Positions 1-12,783 of a DNA stretch of 64,000 nt are shown in pieces. Source of the DNA: Metallyticus violacea (lineage: Eukaryota > Arthropoda > Insecta > Mantodea > Metallyticidae). The notes beneath the pieces are model-generated. The model was not told the DNA's origin. It worked only from the letters and a program-made list of their open reading frames with translations, and made no database searches. Every line of letters begins with the position of its first letter. The stretch's first letter is position 1. The stretch covers positions 171,850,501-171,914,500 of the forward strand of contig CM060833.1 in NCBI GenBank assembly GCA_030762175.1, read 5' to 3'. Made by a program: the position numbers and the translations under genes.

Positions 1-2605
1 TTTCCCAAATAGGCATTTATAAGTGTAGTATCACGACAGAGCTGTGATGAGCATTCCACCATCTTGTAGCATTGACTGAGGTCGAAATTTGGGCTCTGCA
101 GTTTTCGAGATAAAGATTCCGTGATTCCAAACATTTCTGCTAAAATTATAAATTAAAAGAATTAAGCTGCAAGCGAGAGACCCATTTTCTTCCAGGGATA
201 ACAAGACTACCGAGAAAATATCTAAGAACTGTAGCACTCCATGTCGTTCAATTCATTTTGTTTCACACGGTTTTCTTATGGTGAGGACGTGCTTGATCAG
301 GTTTGACCCGCTGACAGAATTAACTATTTCAGCTTTTTTTGTGTCTAGAGTTTGCCTAGCACATGGGATAGAGCACGACAGAGACGGTTTAAGCAAGGAG
401 ATAGACAATGCGAGCGACTGCTCTTTTAAAATGTGAGCTTGAACACCGCGAAATTTTCCAGACCTCCGTCATGACCCTGTCCGTGTAGGTGTGAAATGTA
501 CTTACAATAACATTTGAAAATCGCTCGCTCTCCACTTAAATCGTTCACAACCTCAAACAAATTTTTCTTTATCTACAAGTCACACACACAATGATAATTG
601 TTCTTTGGAGCTTACGTTCGTTGTTTCATTACTAAAATGGAAACATGTTTACTGTCTTTAACAAATTCAACAATTTTATTTTCAATAAGGGCGCCACAAC
701 AATTTATCAGATCTTTTGTGTTGTCTTACTTAAAGAATTCCTGGGAGCATTTTTAAGTTACTTTGTAGAATCTGATTACCTGCATCAACATAAAAGTTAA
801 GTAAATCCTTGATATTCCTTCATTGCTGTTGTATTCATTCCATCTTCTATATCAATCGCGCTATCGCCATTTAAGGGTATATATTGACGCCCTCACAAAG
901 TGATTGTTTTTATCTGAGGAACAGGTTTCATTCTCTTCTCCCGAACTCCTTTTCAGTTCAACCTGAATATTTTGGACCTAGCCTTCATACATTTCAGAAG
1001 AGCTGTTCTATGATAAGTGTTATCAGAATGGGCTCTGAATATTTCAAGCGCTTGCGTATGCAATGCAGTGCTTTAATTTAACAGCCTATAATTCTAAATA
1101 CGCAAATATTTCAATTGACATTGTTAAACAATCCTGCACTCTCCACAAAAAGGCTGTAGTACACTAAATACCTGCCTTAGTTGAGCATTTTTAGGCTTCT
1201 CTACCCAACCTTTCACAGCTGCCTATTGAGAGCGTGTAGCATAGTTGTCAATATGCCGGAAAGAACAAGGAATGTTGTACTTATAAACATGTTATTACCA
1301 CTTTGCTTTTAGATGTTCAAGCCGCCCCTGCTTACTTGGCTGTACTAGAGCTGGTGAACGGCGGTGCTACATCGCGCGGGTTGCACAGTAACACAAAATA
1401 ATGGCCGCCGCTGCTTAAAGGATGCAATCTGCCCGAGGAGTTTGACGACGACGAGAGAAGTCTAATCAGAATACAATACATTGTTGTGCAGCACATAATG
1501 GTTTACAAGGATATTATATTAAAAATTACACTGTTTAGCGAAGGTATTGAGGTAAAAACCAGTGTATTTAATACCGAATTTAAACTAATCCTGTAATTGA
1601 TGAAAGTTAGCATTACTAATTGAATACCCTTCATATTAAGACCAGTAGTAAAACTTAATCGTTACCTCCTGGATTAATATTTTGAGTTTATGCACATGAA
1701 TAATAATTTTTCTACGAAGGTCAAAGATATATATTCATTATATGAGCATTCGGTGTTTCATTTACGTTGAAGCTATAAAATCTATACTATGCATTCTTTC
1801 ATGTGCATTTTGAAGTCTATAATATTTTAAAGCTTATGACAGTTTTGTTTCCAGATTCACTTCCTTAACCATCTTCATCTTCTAAAAAACTTTGGCAGTT
1901 GAAATGAGACTCTGAAAGCTTAAAATATACGACAGTAATACTTAGTTTATGCAATTTAAAAGTTTCTAATCATGCTGGCAGAGTAAATGCAGATTTATAA
2001 CTCTCCTATATATTCTCTTGAAGTAACGTTGTTATTCCTTTAGTGAATTTTGTATACGAATTAAATAAACAAGCGCAAAATGCGGAGAGCGACCATGATG
2101 TTAACAAAACTGGATGTTTATGTGGTGGAGAGCACGTAACATAGTTTTCAGGGGCAAGCCAACAGCACTTCAGCTACAAATTCAAAGGCGCAGAGTTAAA
2201 ATGTCTTCCAGCTCAACGACCCGGCTATGCTTTGTTGACGTTAAATATTGGGAAACTGTACTGCGTCGCTGGCAGAAGCGTTTTCTAATTTTATTAAAAC
2301 AGGGGAAATTCTGGGATTCGAGCACCTGAACGCCAACAAAATATTGTATCGGAAAACGCAGCTCGCTGTGTAATAAAATGTATTAGGAGCTAATTTAACA
2401 AAACTCCTAAATTATGAAAATTAACTTGTTATTCAAACTTATAACGAGCTAAATTGTGTTATATGTGGACTCTAAATCAGTCTTGAAACTGCTGTTTGAA
2501 CACTGCTACAGTGAGGTAGTATTAAAAGCAGCAGAGCGCAGCTATGTACAGGGAGGAGTGCATGTGCAGGCAGCATCCTGTACTTAATTTTAGAGAGGCT
2601 TTATC
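1..2605. other. AT-rich DNA with no recognised gene
   Basis: I see no gene, RNA or repeat that I can name here. Open frames are short (71 codons or fewer) and have no family motifs. A locally GC-richer patch lies around 1320-1460, with several CpGs inside AT-rich surroundings, but it carries no TATA box, splice pattern or reading frame that would support an exon. Confidence 0.6.
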
Positions 2606-2609
2606 ACGA

Positions 2610-2935
2610 GCGATTGTTCACTACATAAACATGCCTTGAAGAACGGGTTTTTATGTACGATGTGTGTATGTCTGTGTGTGAGAGAGAAAATGGATTCTTC
2701 AGAGAAGTGGTAATTCTGTTCTCAAGAGACATCTTGGCAATCGTGTTTCAGACAGAGAAACTTGTTATAAAGTTACGAGAGACAGAAACGTGTTCCATGT
2801 TCTTATGGCAGTAAAGTTAAATGAGTTACAGGAATTTCCTATGCAGATGCCGCTGAGGGACATCATATTCAATATCTCTTACAACACTAGCTAGCGTTTA
2901 TGTTGAATGCAGTATCGTTCTATGCTTTGAGTAAA
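2610..2935 (+). repeat. Dispersed repeat R2, copy 1
   Basis: This segment is homologous in the same orientation to 43685-43990. Shared blocks in order are a 'cttgaagaacgggttttatgtacg'-like stretch near 2633, 'caatcgtgttycag' near 2738, 'aacttgttaaa' near 2759, 'agaaacgtgttyc' near 2785, 'ccatgttctta' near 2796, a block ending 'ctgagrgacatcat' near 2850, and a 'tacgctttgagtaaaaa'-like end near 2930. The copies differ by many substitutions and indels, so the repeat is old. I do not recognise the class. Neither copy shows terminal inverted repeats, a poly-A tail or a long reading frame. Confidence 0.7.
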
Positions 2936-3247
2936 AATGTAAATACAAACTCTACCAGCGTTCACTCTTAAGCAGCCGCGCTCGTGCTGCACGTAACTCA
3001 AATAATTTCACTGTATTTTATATTTGAAGCGATGTTTTTTTACTACAAGTACTCCATATATTTATGTTTCTGAAAAAAATAACAACAAACAAATATTTAT
3101 TAGAATAAATACGATGTAAAGTACAGTATATAGAATAAGCCATTCATCAATCTATCACCCTTATTTTGTATATTAACTTTATATTATTATTTTAATGTTT
3201 TATCTGCATTTAGTTGTCTGGCTGTCTTTTACCCCAAATTCACAACA

Positions 3248-3516
3248 TTTTTAATGGCGTTTTAACACCCGTTTTTACTGCTGAGCCCCCACAGGTAGTG
3301 AATATTGATGATACATGAGAGGAAATGAATAATTGTGACAGGATTTGTTTTTTAAGGAAAGAAGCGTTCCAGGCCTAAGTTTATGGCACCTCTTAGGCAT
3401 GACTAAGGAAAACCTTGAAGAAATCTCAGTCGGGAATGATGGTCCAGGCGAGAATCGAACCCCATACCTCCCGTTCACGAGTCTGCGTCGTAACGACCTT
3501 GGCCATTCGTGTGGTA
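3248..3516 (-). mobile_element. SINE-A copy 1, tRNA-derived, diverged
   Basis: Read on the minus strand, the element starts near 3516 with a tRNA-like head and ends near 3248 with the family tail 'gttaaaacgccattaaaa'. The head has an A box resembling Ser/Leu tRNA ('ggccaaggtcgttacgacg') and a B box 'ggttcgattctc'. The body carries the family blocks 'cttaggcctggaacg' and 'tgtatcatcaatattcac'. The sequence differs from the best copy (15571-15828) at many sites. The 77- and 86-codon open frames over this region are accidental products of the SINE. The internal RNA polymerase III promoter is inferred from the A and B boxes. Confidence 0.85.
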
Positions 3517-3949
3517 TCCACAGCACTGAGGTCATTAGAATATTGGATTTATTCGCAGAATTAAGGCGTCTTCTCTAATCGTTTATTTCTTTTACTTGTT
3601 TATTGACTCTCTGAACTATTCACCACTTTCCCTTAATAACTTCCTATTTCCTTACTTCTTTTCTCTATGCTTAAATTCATTATCTTATTCTCAACATTTC
3701 TGCAAAATTTATGTTTTTTCTCAATAACCTCGTTTCTTTATATTCTGTTAAACTGTGCAGATATTGACTTTCATTCATTGAACTACACACTTTAAATGTT
3801 GCAACTCTAGTTTTGACCTAGGCAACTGCTCTGTCGTCTTTATTACATATATTTTCCTCCCCCAAGTATCTATATAAACTTAGGATTCTTTACTAATAAA
3901 ACCACCAAATACTTCTTGCATTTCAATATCTTGAATCCTTAGCTTCGTT

Positions 3950-4217
3950 TTTTTTAATAGTGTTTAACGCCCATTTTTACCACTGAGGTACCACAGGCGA
4001 TGAACACTGATGATACATGAAATAAAATTATATATTGGGAATGGATTTTTTTAAGGAAGGAAACGTTCCAGGCTTAAGTTTAGGGCACCTCCTTGCCATT
4101 TGTCATTTATGAGGACTGGAAAAACTTCAGTTAGGGAGGACGGTTAAGATGGAATTCGAATCCCGGACCTCCCGCTCACGAGTCCGTGCCTTAACAACCT
4201 CGGCTACGCGCGGCGGT
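3950..4217 (-). mobile_element. SINE-A copy 2
   Basis: Minus-strand SINE-A. The tRNA-like head runs from 4217 with 'gccgaggttgttaaggcacgg' (A-box region) followed by 'gggattcgaattcc' (B box). The central block contains 'ataaatgacaaatgg' and 'cctggaacgtttcc', and the tail ends 'gggcgttaaacacta' next to a run of A (plus strand: 3946-3956 T run). It lies about 430 bp from SINE-A copy 1 in the same orientation, but a non-SINE spacer separates them, so this is not a tandem pair. Confidence 0.87.
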
Positions 4218-7200
4218 TTCTTCCCAAAAACCTTTCTCTTATAATTTCTTCATTTCTACCAGGCCAATTCTTTGCAAAATTTCCTTAATAATCGTTTTGA
4301 ACCAGGTGTTACTTTCTTTTTATCCCTTCTTATAAAATTAAGCATTGCCTCAGACTATTTTCTTTCTCTAGCCTGTTGATCCTGAACCAATTCCTTAATT
4401 TCCAAACAAACAGCTTAATATGTTGATTCAGCTACTTGTAAAAGGCTTACAAGCGAAATGCTTATTTAGTAATTGAACGTATGGTAAATTACTTAGGAAG
4501 CTCCCCTATTTATGGAAACGAAATTAAAAACGAATTTGGGGCATTGAAAAAGTTTTGTAAGGTCTCCCAAAAACTAAGTTATGAGTTGAGGAACCTCACG
4601 ATCGTTTGCAGCTACTCTCTCAGAAAAAGCAACAGCCACGAAGTTGCTCCAACCCAACACAAAAGTGCCATAATATACTCCATTCATTGTTATTGTTACT
4701 GCATGCAGTCGGCCATTTAATTTCAGAAAATTGCGAACATTCGTTTTCGAGGACGAACATCTTGTTAAAGAGCAATCGATCTTGAATTGTTTTCAGTCAT
4801 TCACAAGGACTTGTGAGTTTTGTTTTACGGTGTATAGTAATAAAATCAATTTTAATTACCATGCATAAGTCTGTTAATAGGTTAAGGGCCCTTACTGGAA
4901 ACATACTCAGCAATTTCCTCTCACATTTCTACTACCTAATTTTTATTCATTAGTTAGGAACCTATTTTACACAATATTTTCGCAGCTTTGAACGTACGTG
5001 GACTATAGTGTCAATGCTTCTTATCTAGTTTTTATCAATGTTTGTGTGACGATTTTCTTCATTAAGTGCTTGTGAATAATTGTTTACATGATCATCTTTC
5101 AAGTGTCTCATCCCTTTTCAAATGATGTAATTAATCTTGCTATGAAATCGAATCGTCTCACTAGAACACAATGGACTGCTATGGATTTATTAATCTAGCT
5201 TAAAGCGCGTGAATCTAGTGGTTTATCTAAAAATATCCATGAAGTTTTACCACTTACAGACACATGAATGAATTTAATGGACTTCCTCACTGAAGTCATT
5301 GAAATTTAACATTCTTAACTATTCCTTTTCTCTTGTTCTATTTTCAATTGTGTTGTGTTATATCTCCATTTTTGTTAACATTTTTGGAGTAACTAAATAA
5401 TATGAGTCACATTTACTAACACATTTACATTTATACATTTAATATTTTGTGTAGTAATAATATACACTGTAGTGTGTGTTATCTGCATTCTAGTATCCTT
5501 ATTAATATTCTGATGTTGGAAGAAACATTTTCATACACTTTCCTCTACAAAGTTCAATTAATCAATCTTTTCTATTGATCGTTACCAATTCACTAAAAGG
5601 ACAACATTTCTTTGGTTATTCGAACATTGAAATCTCCCATAATTCCAATTTGGATATTATCAAATTTACCTATTAGCTCATAAAATTCTTATAAAAATTC
5701 TTGTTTTACTTCGACTCTAAGATCATCAAGATCGCATGCTTAGTTGCTGATGTACTTTTTAAATATTTTTCTTCTTATTATGATCATTTTTGGGCTCTTT
5801 AATTGCATCTAATTTACAGAAAACAGGACAATACTCCAGAGATCTGAAAAATGGAGCGAAAAAGAACAACGTAACACAGAGACAGAATACGCTTCACTCA
5901 AATAAGGAAGAGAACAACACAGGAACTAAAGAGGCAAATGGGGACTAAATGCAGCAAAGACGTGGGATCCAGAGAAGGGTCTTGGGTAGAGCAAGGGTCA
6001 GGTGGGCTACCATTTTAGGAAGGAAGTAGTAGTAAAGCTGAGATGCATGGAGGGCGCTTCCAAAAGCAGATAATGCATCACACAGCAGATCAATGACATA
6101 ACGATACAGTTACTGTCAATACACACCAGTGTCTTTAGGTATGCTATGTGCGTATTAGATATGTATGTACTTTTAGTTGTTCCTTTTTCTTAGTTTTGTC
6201 AAAATTATCCTCCTATTTTCCATGGCAATATTACCAGATCTATCCTATTTTCCACTGTCCACATTAGCAGATCTATCCTACTATTTACCAGATAACTTAC
6301 AAAGTCCTAAACTTCAAATAAATTTTAAAAGCAATTAAAATATTAAAATTTTGCTTATCGTGCTGTACGAAGATGCTAATGGTTCTAGCGGGCGTGATGA
6401 ACGTTCACCTTGAAAGCGACCTTGAAAGCATGGACCTTGACGTTTTATAGAAATACCTCTCCAAGAATGTCTGTGCCACTTTGGTATACTGCAATTTATT
6501 GAATCACTTGTCAGTGTATATACAAACTGCCGGTTATCTATGCGCGGATTACCTAACTTACGGATTTCCTTTAAACTGTTCTTCAAATCGATATTTTTAT
6601 TAAAATAATTGACAGAAAAAATGAAGCAGCGTACTATTGTGATGGAGCCGTTAAACATCTCTCTATTTACATTCTGTTCCATGTTCGCCGATCGAAAACG
6701 TGCATTTATAAGGCAGCGATATCGTAGTCCTTTAAAACAAATGCATGTTTCTGATGACGGAGGTTAGCGAATGGCTAAACCTGTGACAACTAAGTCACAT
6801 GGATATTTTATATAAAACAGTGTAAGCTCATAAAGTACGAAATATGACTCGACCGAACTCCCCTCAATATTTATAAAGAGGCTTCGAAACTTAATAATGT
6901 GTTCTTAAGGTGTACCTACAAAGAAAACCCGTTTTGATTGTGCAGATCTTTTGATTTCCCGAAAAATCGATAGAGTTATAAGATTGAACCGAGATGATAA
7001 ATAGAAACAGGAACTGAAACTGTGTATGTTCTTCACTGTGTATCTAATCTGCCGAAAATGTCACTTTGTGTATACCGGGTTTTAACTATAAACCTCTTTC
7101 GCTAACGCGGTGTTTTAATCTCGGCAACGACATCTCTTCATAAAACATGTATAATGTTATAATCTTCCCTTGACTAAACAAGTAACATTTCGGGAAAACT

Positions 7201-7745
7201 AGTTCTAATTGATCATTAAAGTTTTGATTTTATTGTAAAAGTTTTCCTTTACATTCTGAAATTATTACTTAGAAGTGATTTTGTTGGCAAACGTCCAAGA
7301 TTTGCCAATAACACCTGGATTTTGTTTTACACAGAACCAGCCTATTCAAATATGTGCACAACATTTGATTAAGCTATGAATGAATTGCGCAAGTACATAA
7401 CAAACGGCTTCGTATTAAAAAGAATACAATAAATGGTCAACAATAAGTACATAACGTGACTGAAATAGGCTGAGCTTACACATTCGCACATGCAAAACAC
7501 GAAAATGACAATGAAAATTTCGTAACAAGTAACATTTTTATGTCATACTCATTAAACTTTAGTTGTAAAACAAGTAATTATTTATGTGTTTAGTATTATA
7601 TTCATCTTATTTTATGTGTAAATTTTCCATGGGAGCTCACTTGTGACAAAAGTACTAAAATAATAGTGAAGGAACTATTTAAAGTTTAAATATGCAAATT
7701 AATACCATTAATACGTAATAAAATGGACAAACATTTAGAAATCAT
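4218..7745. other. AT-rich stretch, nothing recognised
   Basis: No gene or named repeat was found. The longest frame is 115 codons on the minus strand (6335-6682). It has no signal peptide, conserved motif or splice context that I recognise, and its composition matches the flanks. A purine-rich patch near 5820-6060 stands out from the AT background, but I could not assign it. Confidence 0.55.
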
Positions 7746-7749
7746 CTAC

Positions 7750-9055
7750 TTGTGGCAGTTGTAATTTCCTTTTACATAACAGCAATTACCGCTGGATCCC
7801 ATCTTCCGTGATAACCTTGTTCTATCTTAGTGAAATCGCAATCCCTGTTAATCACTTAACAGCGCCCAAGTTATTCTGAAAGAAGTCCAAATAAATGCAA
7901 GGCTGGGATCTTCAGCGACATATGGCACCCCATTTTTTTTATAGTTTCCCAACATCTCCTTTACTAATTCAGGATAAATTTCTGCTTTGTGATTCCTTAA
8001 AACCTTTTTACGTTAGTTGCTAAAAATGTCCGTGCTGCTAATTTTTTAGGTTCAAGTTTTTCCTCAAAAGTGATGTCATACATGTTTTCTAATTATATAG
8101 GATATAGGAATAATATGCTGTCTGTTAATTTAGCGCCACTGCTTTTATCTGGAGCTGTCACATTTTTCATGAGCCCTACTACTGTGTGCAATGGAGAAAG
8201 TTTATATTTAACATCATACTTCCCAGGTATGCAATGTACTCTGGCATGCCAGCCCTTCACTGCAAAATGTTCTGTTGTTACTCTCTGTCCCACAAACATT
8301 AAGTACAACAAACTTCACAAATCCTCCCTGTAATATAACCAATAAAGTCATCCCCATTAATTACCCACAATGTTCATTGTTTATTGAATTCAATAACAGT
8401 GACATATTTTCATATAGAATTGCTTGAACCACAGGATTGGAAAGTTTTATGTTCCCATTGTACAATAACATTACTTTTAATTTCACTTAAGATGAATCGA
8501 AAATAGTCCACGTTCTTCAGGGTTGGTTGTATTCAATATCTCATTTGATCATCAACCTGTTCACATTTTTACAATCACAGATAGTATTCTCAATTGCAAA
8601 ATAGTTAGCCAGTTTTTCGTTGCGTTTTCTGAATATCAAAATCTTGGTTCCACTGTTGCAATCTAATAGTTCCGCCTGTTGCTTGGAATTCTGCCTGTAG
8701 TGTTTTATCATGTCCAGATGGGATCAATATAAGTTGAAGGTTCAGCAGAAATTGGACTGTTTGCAAATTCTGATGACTCCGGAATGATGGAACTTTCCCT
8801 AATAGGTGGAGGAATAGGAGTAGAAAGTTCGTAATAATGTGGCTCAGATCTAATGGCTGAAGGAATATTACGATATACAATTTTTCTTTAAAAACCCCTC
8901 TATGAAAATCTGTGTATTGGCAATGCAGAAATAACAACCAAGTAGATGACTAACACACTCTCGCCAAATTATTGAACAGCAAAACGCGCGTGGTTGTTTA
9001 GTCCCTTCAGCCATATTGTTAACTTCACTATGCAACACACACGTGGCACCCAATT
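7750..9055 (-). pseudogene. Decayed transposase-like gene of a widespread arthropod repeat family
   Basis: Conceptual translation of the minus strand, allowing frameshifts, follows the order of a transposase-like protein family I know from many arthropod genomes but cannot name. Near 9000-8890 is a Cys-containing N-terminal piece (CYFCIANTQIF). At about 8871-8836 is the signature NIPSAIRSEPH, followed by a Pro-rich PTPIPPPI-like stretch. At 8520-8480 is a segment resembling the family's 'WRLFIDSSKxSLK' block. At 8370-8290 comes 'VINGDDFIG' and a 'CEWDSR'-like region (LMFVGQRVTTEHF), then KYKLSPLHTVVGLMKN (8250-8190), a 'GCHMSLKIPALHLFG' segment near 7935-7880, and finally 'KIEQGYHGRWDP' near 7790. 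There are many stops and frameshifts. The element is dead; its termini and any target duplication were not found. The plus-strand 87-codon frame here is a shadow. Confidence 0.78.
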
Positions 9056-10439
9056 TTTAATCTTCTTCGCCCATTTCATGCTCAAAGCAAAAGTAATATG
9101 TCCTTTTACATAATTGACCGACATGGTCATTTCAAGGTAAATTCACCGTAAACGTAGCAGAAACTCATTGGAGAATGTTTAAATTTCATTTATGATCCGT
9201 TTCTCATAACTAACCTCTCACATAATGCTTCTACAAATCGTCAGGCGGCCAGATTGTTATTTTTTTTCTCTCAAAACATAACAGCCGTTGTTTCCTTTCA
9301 CATGGTCTGTTTTTACCCGAGGTACACTTGCCATCCCTTCTTGCAGCTGCAGGGGGTAATAAAACAATAAAACACCCTCAAGGGAGCCGTTTTCCGATGC
9401 ACAAATGAACAAGCATGCTTTACATTGTACACTGAGAGATTGGAAGCGCTACATAAATGTATGGCAGCACTTGATTCGATGCGGGTTAGTTTTCACCAAC
9501 TTTTATGCTTTCTATTAAATGTTAAGTTGCTGAAAAAATGTGACAAATTGAAGCTTTTTCAATGTCATCAGTGCATACAATTTATCACTTTTGTGCATGT
9601 TATAAAAATCTTGTTGAGCGGTGTAACATACAAAAATGCGAAGATTTAGCCAATCTGTCTTGACTATAGTGCTCAAATACATGACGGAGAGACAGGGGCA
9701 ATGTACATCTACATGCCGAGTCGTTAAACTCCGTGGGAGAAGACAAGTTTTATATCTAAAGCTCTGTACATCATTTAAAACACTAGTAACATGCCGACCT
9801 CAACTCCTAAAAGCGTGAATCACAATGAGCGTAATATTCACCGTTATTTAAAAGTAAACACTATCCCAAGAGCATCATGTAGTGAAGCAGTGCATAATAC
9901 ACAGTGCCCCTAAGAGCCCCATGAAGAATTCAGCTTCTGTGCTAATGGCACGGCTTTACAAACAAATAATAAATTAGAGTTCATAGATTCTCTCAAAGAT
10001 TTTTAGGGCCCATATAAATACTAATGCTGCCATGTAAGTATGTACCATGACTGAAGCCAAACAGAGAAGGATATGTGTTTATTTATTAATTCGTTTTGGT
10101 AAGTCTTTTCCTGATTATTTATTGCAGCTTTTAATGGTGATTTCTGTTTTAGGTGAATTAATTTTACTGTTCATTTCAGGAAGAATTTAACAGTATCCTC
10201 CTAATTTGGGTTCTTGTTTTTAGGCATCCTGTACATTCGAAGCAGAGATTAACAGGAATGCATATGTATAAAGTCTATATAATTAAGAGACATATCAAAA
10301 GAAAATATACATAAATTGTGTTATTACAATTCATAGGAAAGAAAGATTATAAGAGAAACGCTACAACAATAAAGGGAGCAAGCAATCATCGGAGTAAATT
10401 CTGCTAAACATGTGAAATACAATAAAAGTGCACTGCCCT
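9056..10439. other. AT-rich stretch, nothing recognised
   Basis: Only short frames (60-74 codons) occur, without motifs. The 5' end of the decayed element to the left may extend a little into this interval, but I see no terminal repeat. Confidence 0.5.
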
Positions 10440-10614
10440 TTCCAAAGGAGATTTTTCCTAATTTTCTCATTAACAGAAAATTAACAGAAAAGGCCAGCAA
10501 GGTATCCGAAACCTAAGCCTGGGGCACTCCCTTCCCAGAATTACTATCCAAATTTTTCATTTCGTCTCATACATCATTGTAATACCAAAATAATAAAATG
10601 GGTGTTAATACTAT
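10440..10614 (+). mobile_element. SINE-A copy 3, degraded and headless
   Basis: Plus-oriented, very diverged SINE-A body. Recognisable blocks in family order are 'ttttcctaattttctcat' (from the 'ttttcctcagtcctcat' block), 'ggccagcaaggtatcc' (from 'ggcaaatgccgggg'), 'cctaagcctggggc', 'catttcgtctcatacatcat' (from 'catttcatctcatgtatcat') and the end 'aaaatgggtgttaata' (from 'aaaacgggcgttaaac'). The tRNA-like head is missing or unrecognisable. This is one of the oldest SINE-A copies in the window. Confidence 0.7.
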
Positions 10615-11978
10615 TTTAAAATATTCCGTAACGGTTATAGTTGCTTGTCGGTGGTTTTAAACAACTTGTCTCAAGGAGCAAGGTTGCACTTCACAGTTGG
10701 ATAGAAGCGTTTTTAGTACATAATGTTTTAAATATATACGACTGTGAGTTATACGATATAATAACCCCCTTGATGGGACTAAAATGGGACCATTGCTGCC
10801 GCATACACATCCTGGAGGAACGCCACTGCATTGTCCGGTACACATTCTTCTCTACTCCTCTTGATCTAAGGATTGCCCTGGAACGTTAGAGACGGAAATG
10901 CTTGCAAGTAGTACTAGAGTTGTTCTGGTGGGACATGCTTGTTTGAAATGGTGCGCCAGTTGATTAAGAAAGAACAAATTTTTGCTTTGCAAAAGTTACT
11001 TTAAAACTTTGTACTCGTAATGTTGGAAGATGTTTTGAGAAACTGTTCCAAGGAGTGCACTAGTAAACATGTTTGGAACCACGGGTACACTGTTGGGCAG
11101 AACACGTTCACGAAGACAAGAAAAACTGGATGGAATCGGAGTCGTCTCGCCACACAACTCAGTACCTGACAGGCACAATCAACTTGTGCCAGCAATGCAA
11201 CATACAAATGTGTTATAATACTTTGCGAGAAGGTGATCCGGTTCAAATTCTGAACATCAAAAAAACAAACTTTCAGTAATCAGTTTACTAATAACTAACT
11301 GTTTTAATATGCAAGTGCTGAAGTATCGAGAGCATTCTGCACCGTGAGATATTCTTTGGAACAAAGTTCTCTAATGAGGTAAAATGAAGTTTTACTATAT
11401 GCCTTTAAAAACCATTCATCGATATTCCTCCCGCTAAAGAACCGTGAATGCAATTCTGTATTTTAAATAATACAGACAGAATCAGGTAGCAAGAACCACC
11501 TGTTAGATAATCTCCGAAACTGCTTTAGTAATTAATTGGGTATAAAAGAAAAAATTGGAATCATGATATGTGTCTGCCACATTATATCATAATTGACATA
11601 GGGGGCTTAGACAGTGATCAATGACTAATATTAACCATTACTTACCAATTATAATGCATGTTGGCATCAGTTGGTTGGTTCAACATAACTCCTACGTGAG
11701 CTAAATTGGTAGGTCACTCACCACCTATCGACATACGACAAGATAGCAACATCGAATCACAATTAACATGCGGCGCAGCGACAGCGTTAATAACTAATTA
11801 CAGCCTTATCGAAATCGAACGTCTCTTTGCTGGTGTAGGCTGCAGCTAATGTTGAGCGGAGGAGCACTCTTAAATGCAGATAAAATAGAGCGTTTCAGAA
11901 AGCAACAACAACAAGCTGAAAATAATGTGAGTGAGTGTTTTCTTCAGAATTACCGATACACTTCTCACGCTGTTTAAT
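10615..11978. other. No recognised gene
   Basis: Frames of 60-82 codons on both strands overlap one another around 10640-11280. None has a motif I can place, and codon usage is not distinctive. A diverged mobile-element fragment is possible because the patch is slightly GC-richer than the flanks, but I cannot support a family. Confidence 0.45.
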
Positions 11979-12549
11979 TCATTCCGAAAAAAAGTTTTGG
12001 TTGTCAGGTTTCTTTAACCCCGTCATTTCTTGCAACTGTTTCTCTGCAGCATTCTTTAGAGGCCAGCAAGCGTGTAACAACGCCTTATTATAAAGGGGAA
12101 TAGCACCTGCGTCCTGCCAAGACTCTGTAAATCTGGGTCTAATTCCTGAACATTGCGCTATATTGGACACGGTTTCGCCGTTTTACTGATACTGTTCTAG
12201 TCCTTTCATATTACCGAAGACAGTGAATAAATCCTGTACAATGGAGGCTTGAAACTTGAACTTCTTGGCTGAAAAAGATGTGTGGCACCCTTTTGGGTTC
12301 ACAGTAATGCATCCACATTTCTTCCCCTATTATATCCTTGATTATACAGCGCCAAAAAGAATGTGGGAGTCTCCACCCTAGTTGGACATTTGAGTACCAA
12401 TTTCTGGGCCAAACTGCTCTGGGCCAAAAGGCACCTGTTTTCATGAATAATGACTTCGGCTTGACCATCTTCTCATCCTCCATGTACTTTTTTATTTTCT
12501 TTATGTCGTTGAACCCAGGCCAAGTCTTTTTCCCTCCTCTGCGGCTCAA
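11979..12549 (-). other. Unassigned minus-strand open frames
   Basis: Two minus-strand frames, 112 codons (12549-12211) and 63 codons (12170-11979), follow one another, with an overlapping frame also open across about 12590-12330. The composition is less AT-biased than the flanks and includes Trp- and Lys-rich stretches (KKTWPGF, PRAVWPRNWY). This could be a frameshifted relic of a coding sequence, either a mobile element or a processed pseudogene. I do not recognise the family, and there is no splice-site or poly-A evidence. Confidence 0.3.
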
Positions 12550-12783
12550 ACGTGATGTTATATTTTGTATCCGGTGTCCATAACATTTCGACTGATCTCC
12601 CTCTAAGCAGTAATGATTGCCCCAATTCCCACCGCGATATTATCATAATCAATTACCAATACTGTAAATATTATAATGTTTAATTTGTGTAACTTGTATG
12701 AATGATACATGTAGGTAACTGTACTTATTTTTGTGTATTAAAAGGGAAAACTTGTTGCCGGAACCTTAAGGATAAACAAAGAG

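Noticed and set aside
6335..6682. 115-codon minus-strand frame
   Set aside because: No motif, no compositional contrast with its flanks, and no splice or poly-A support.
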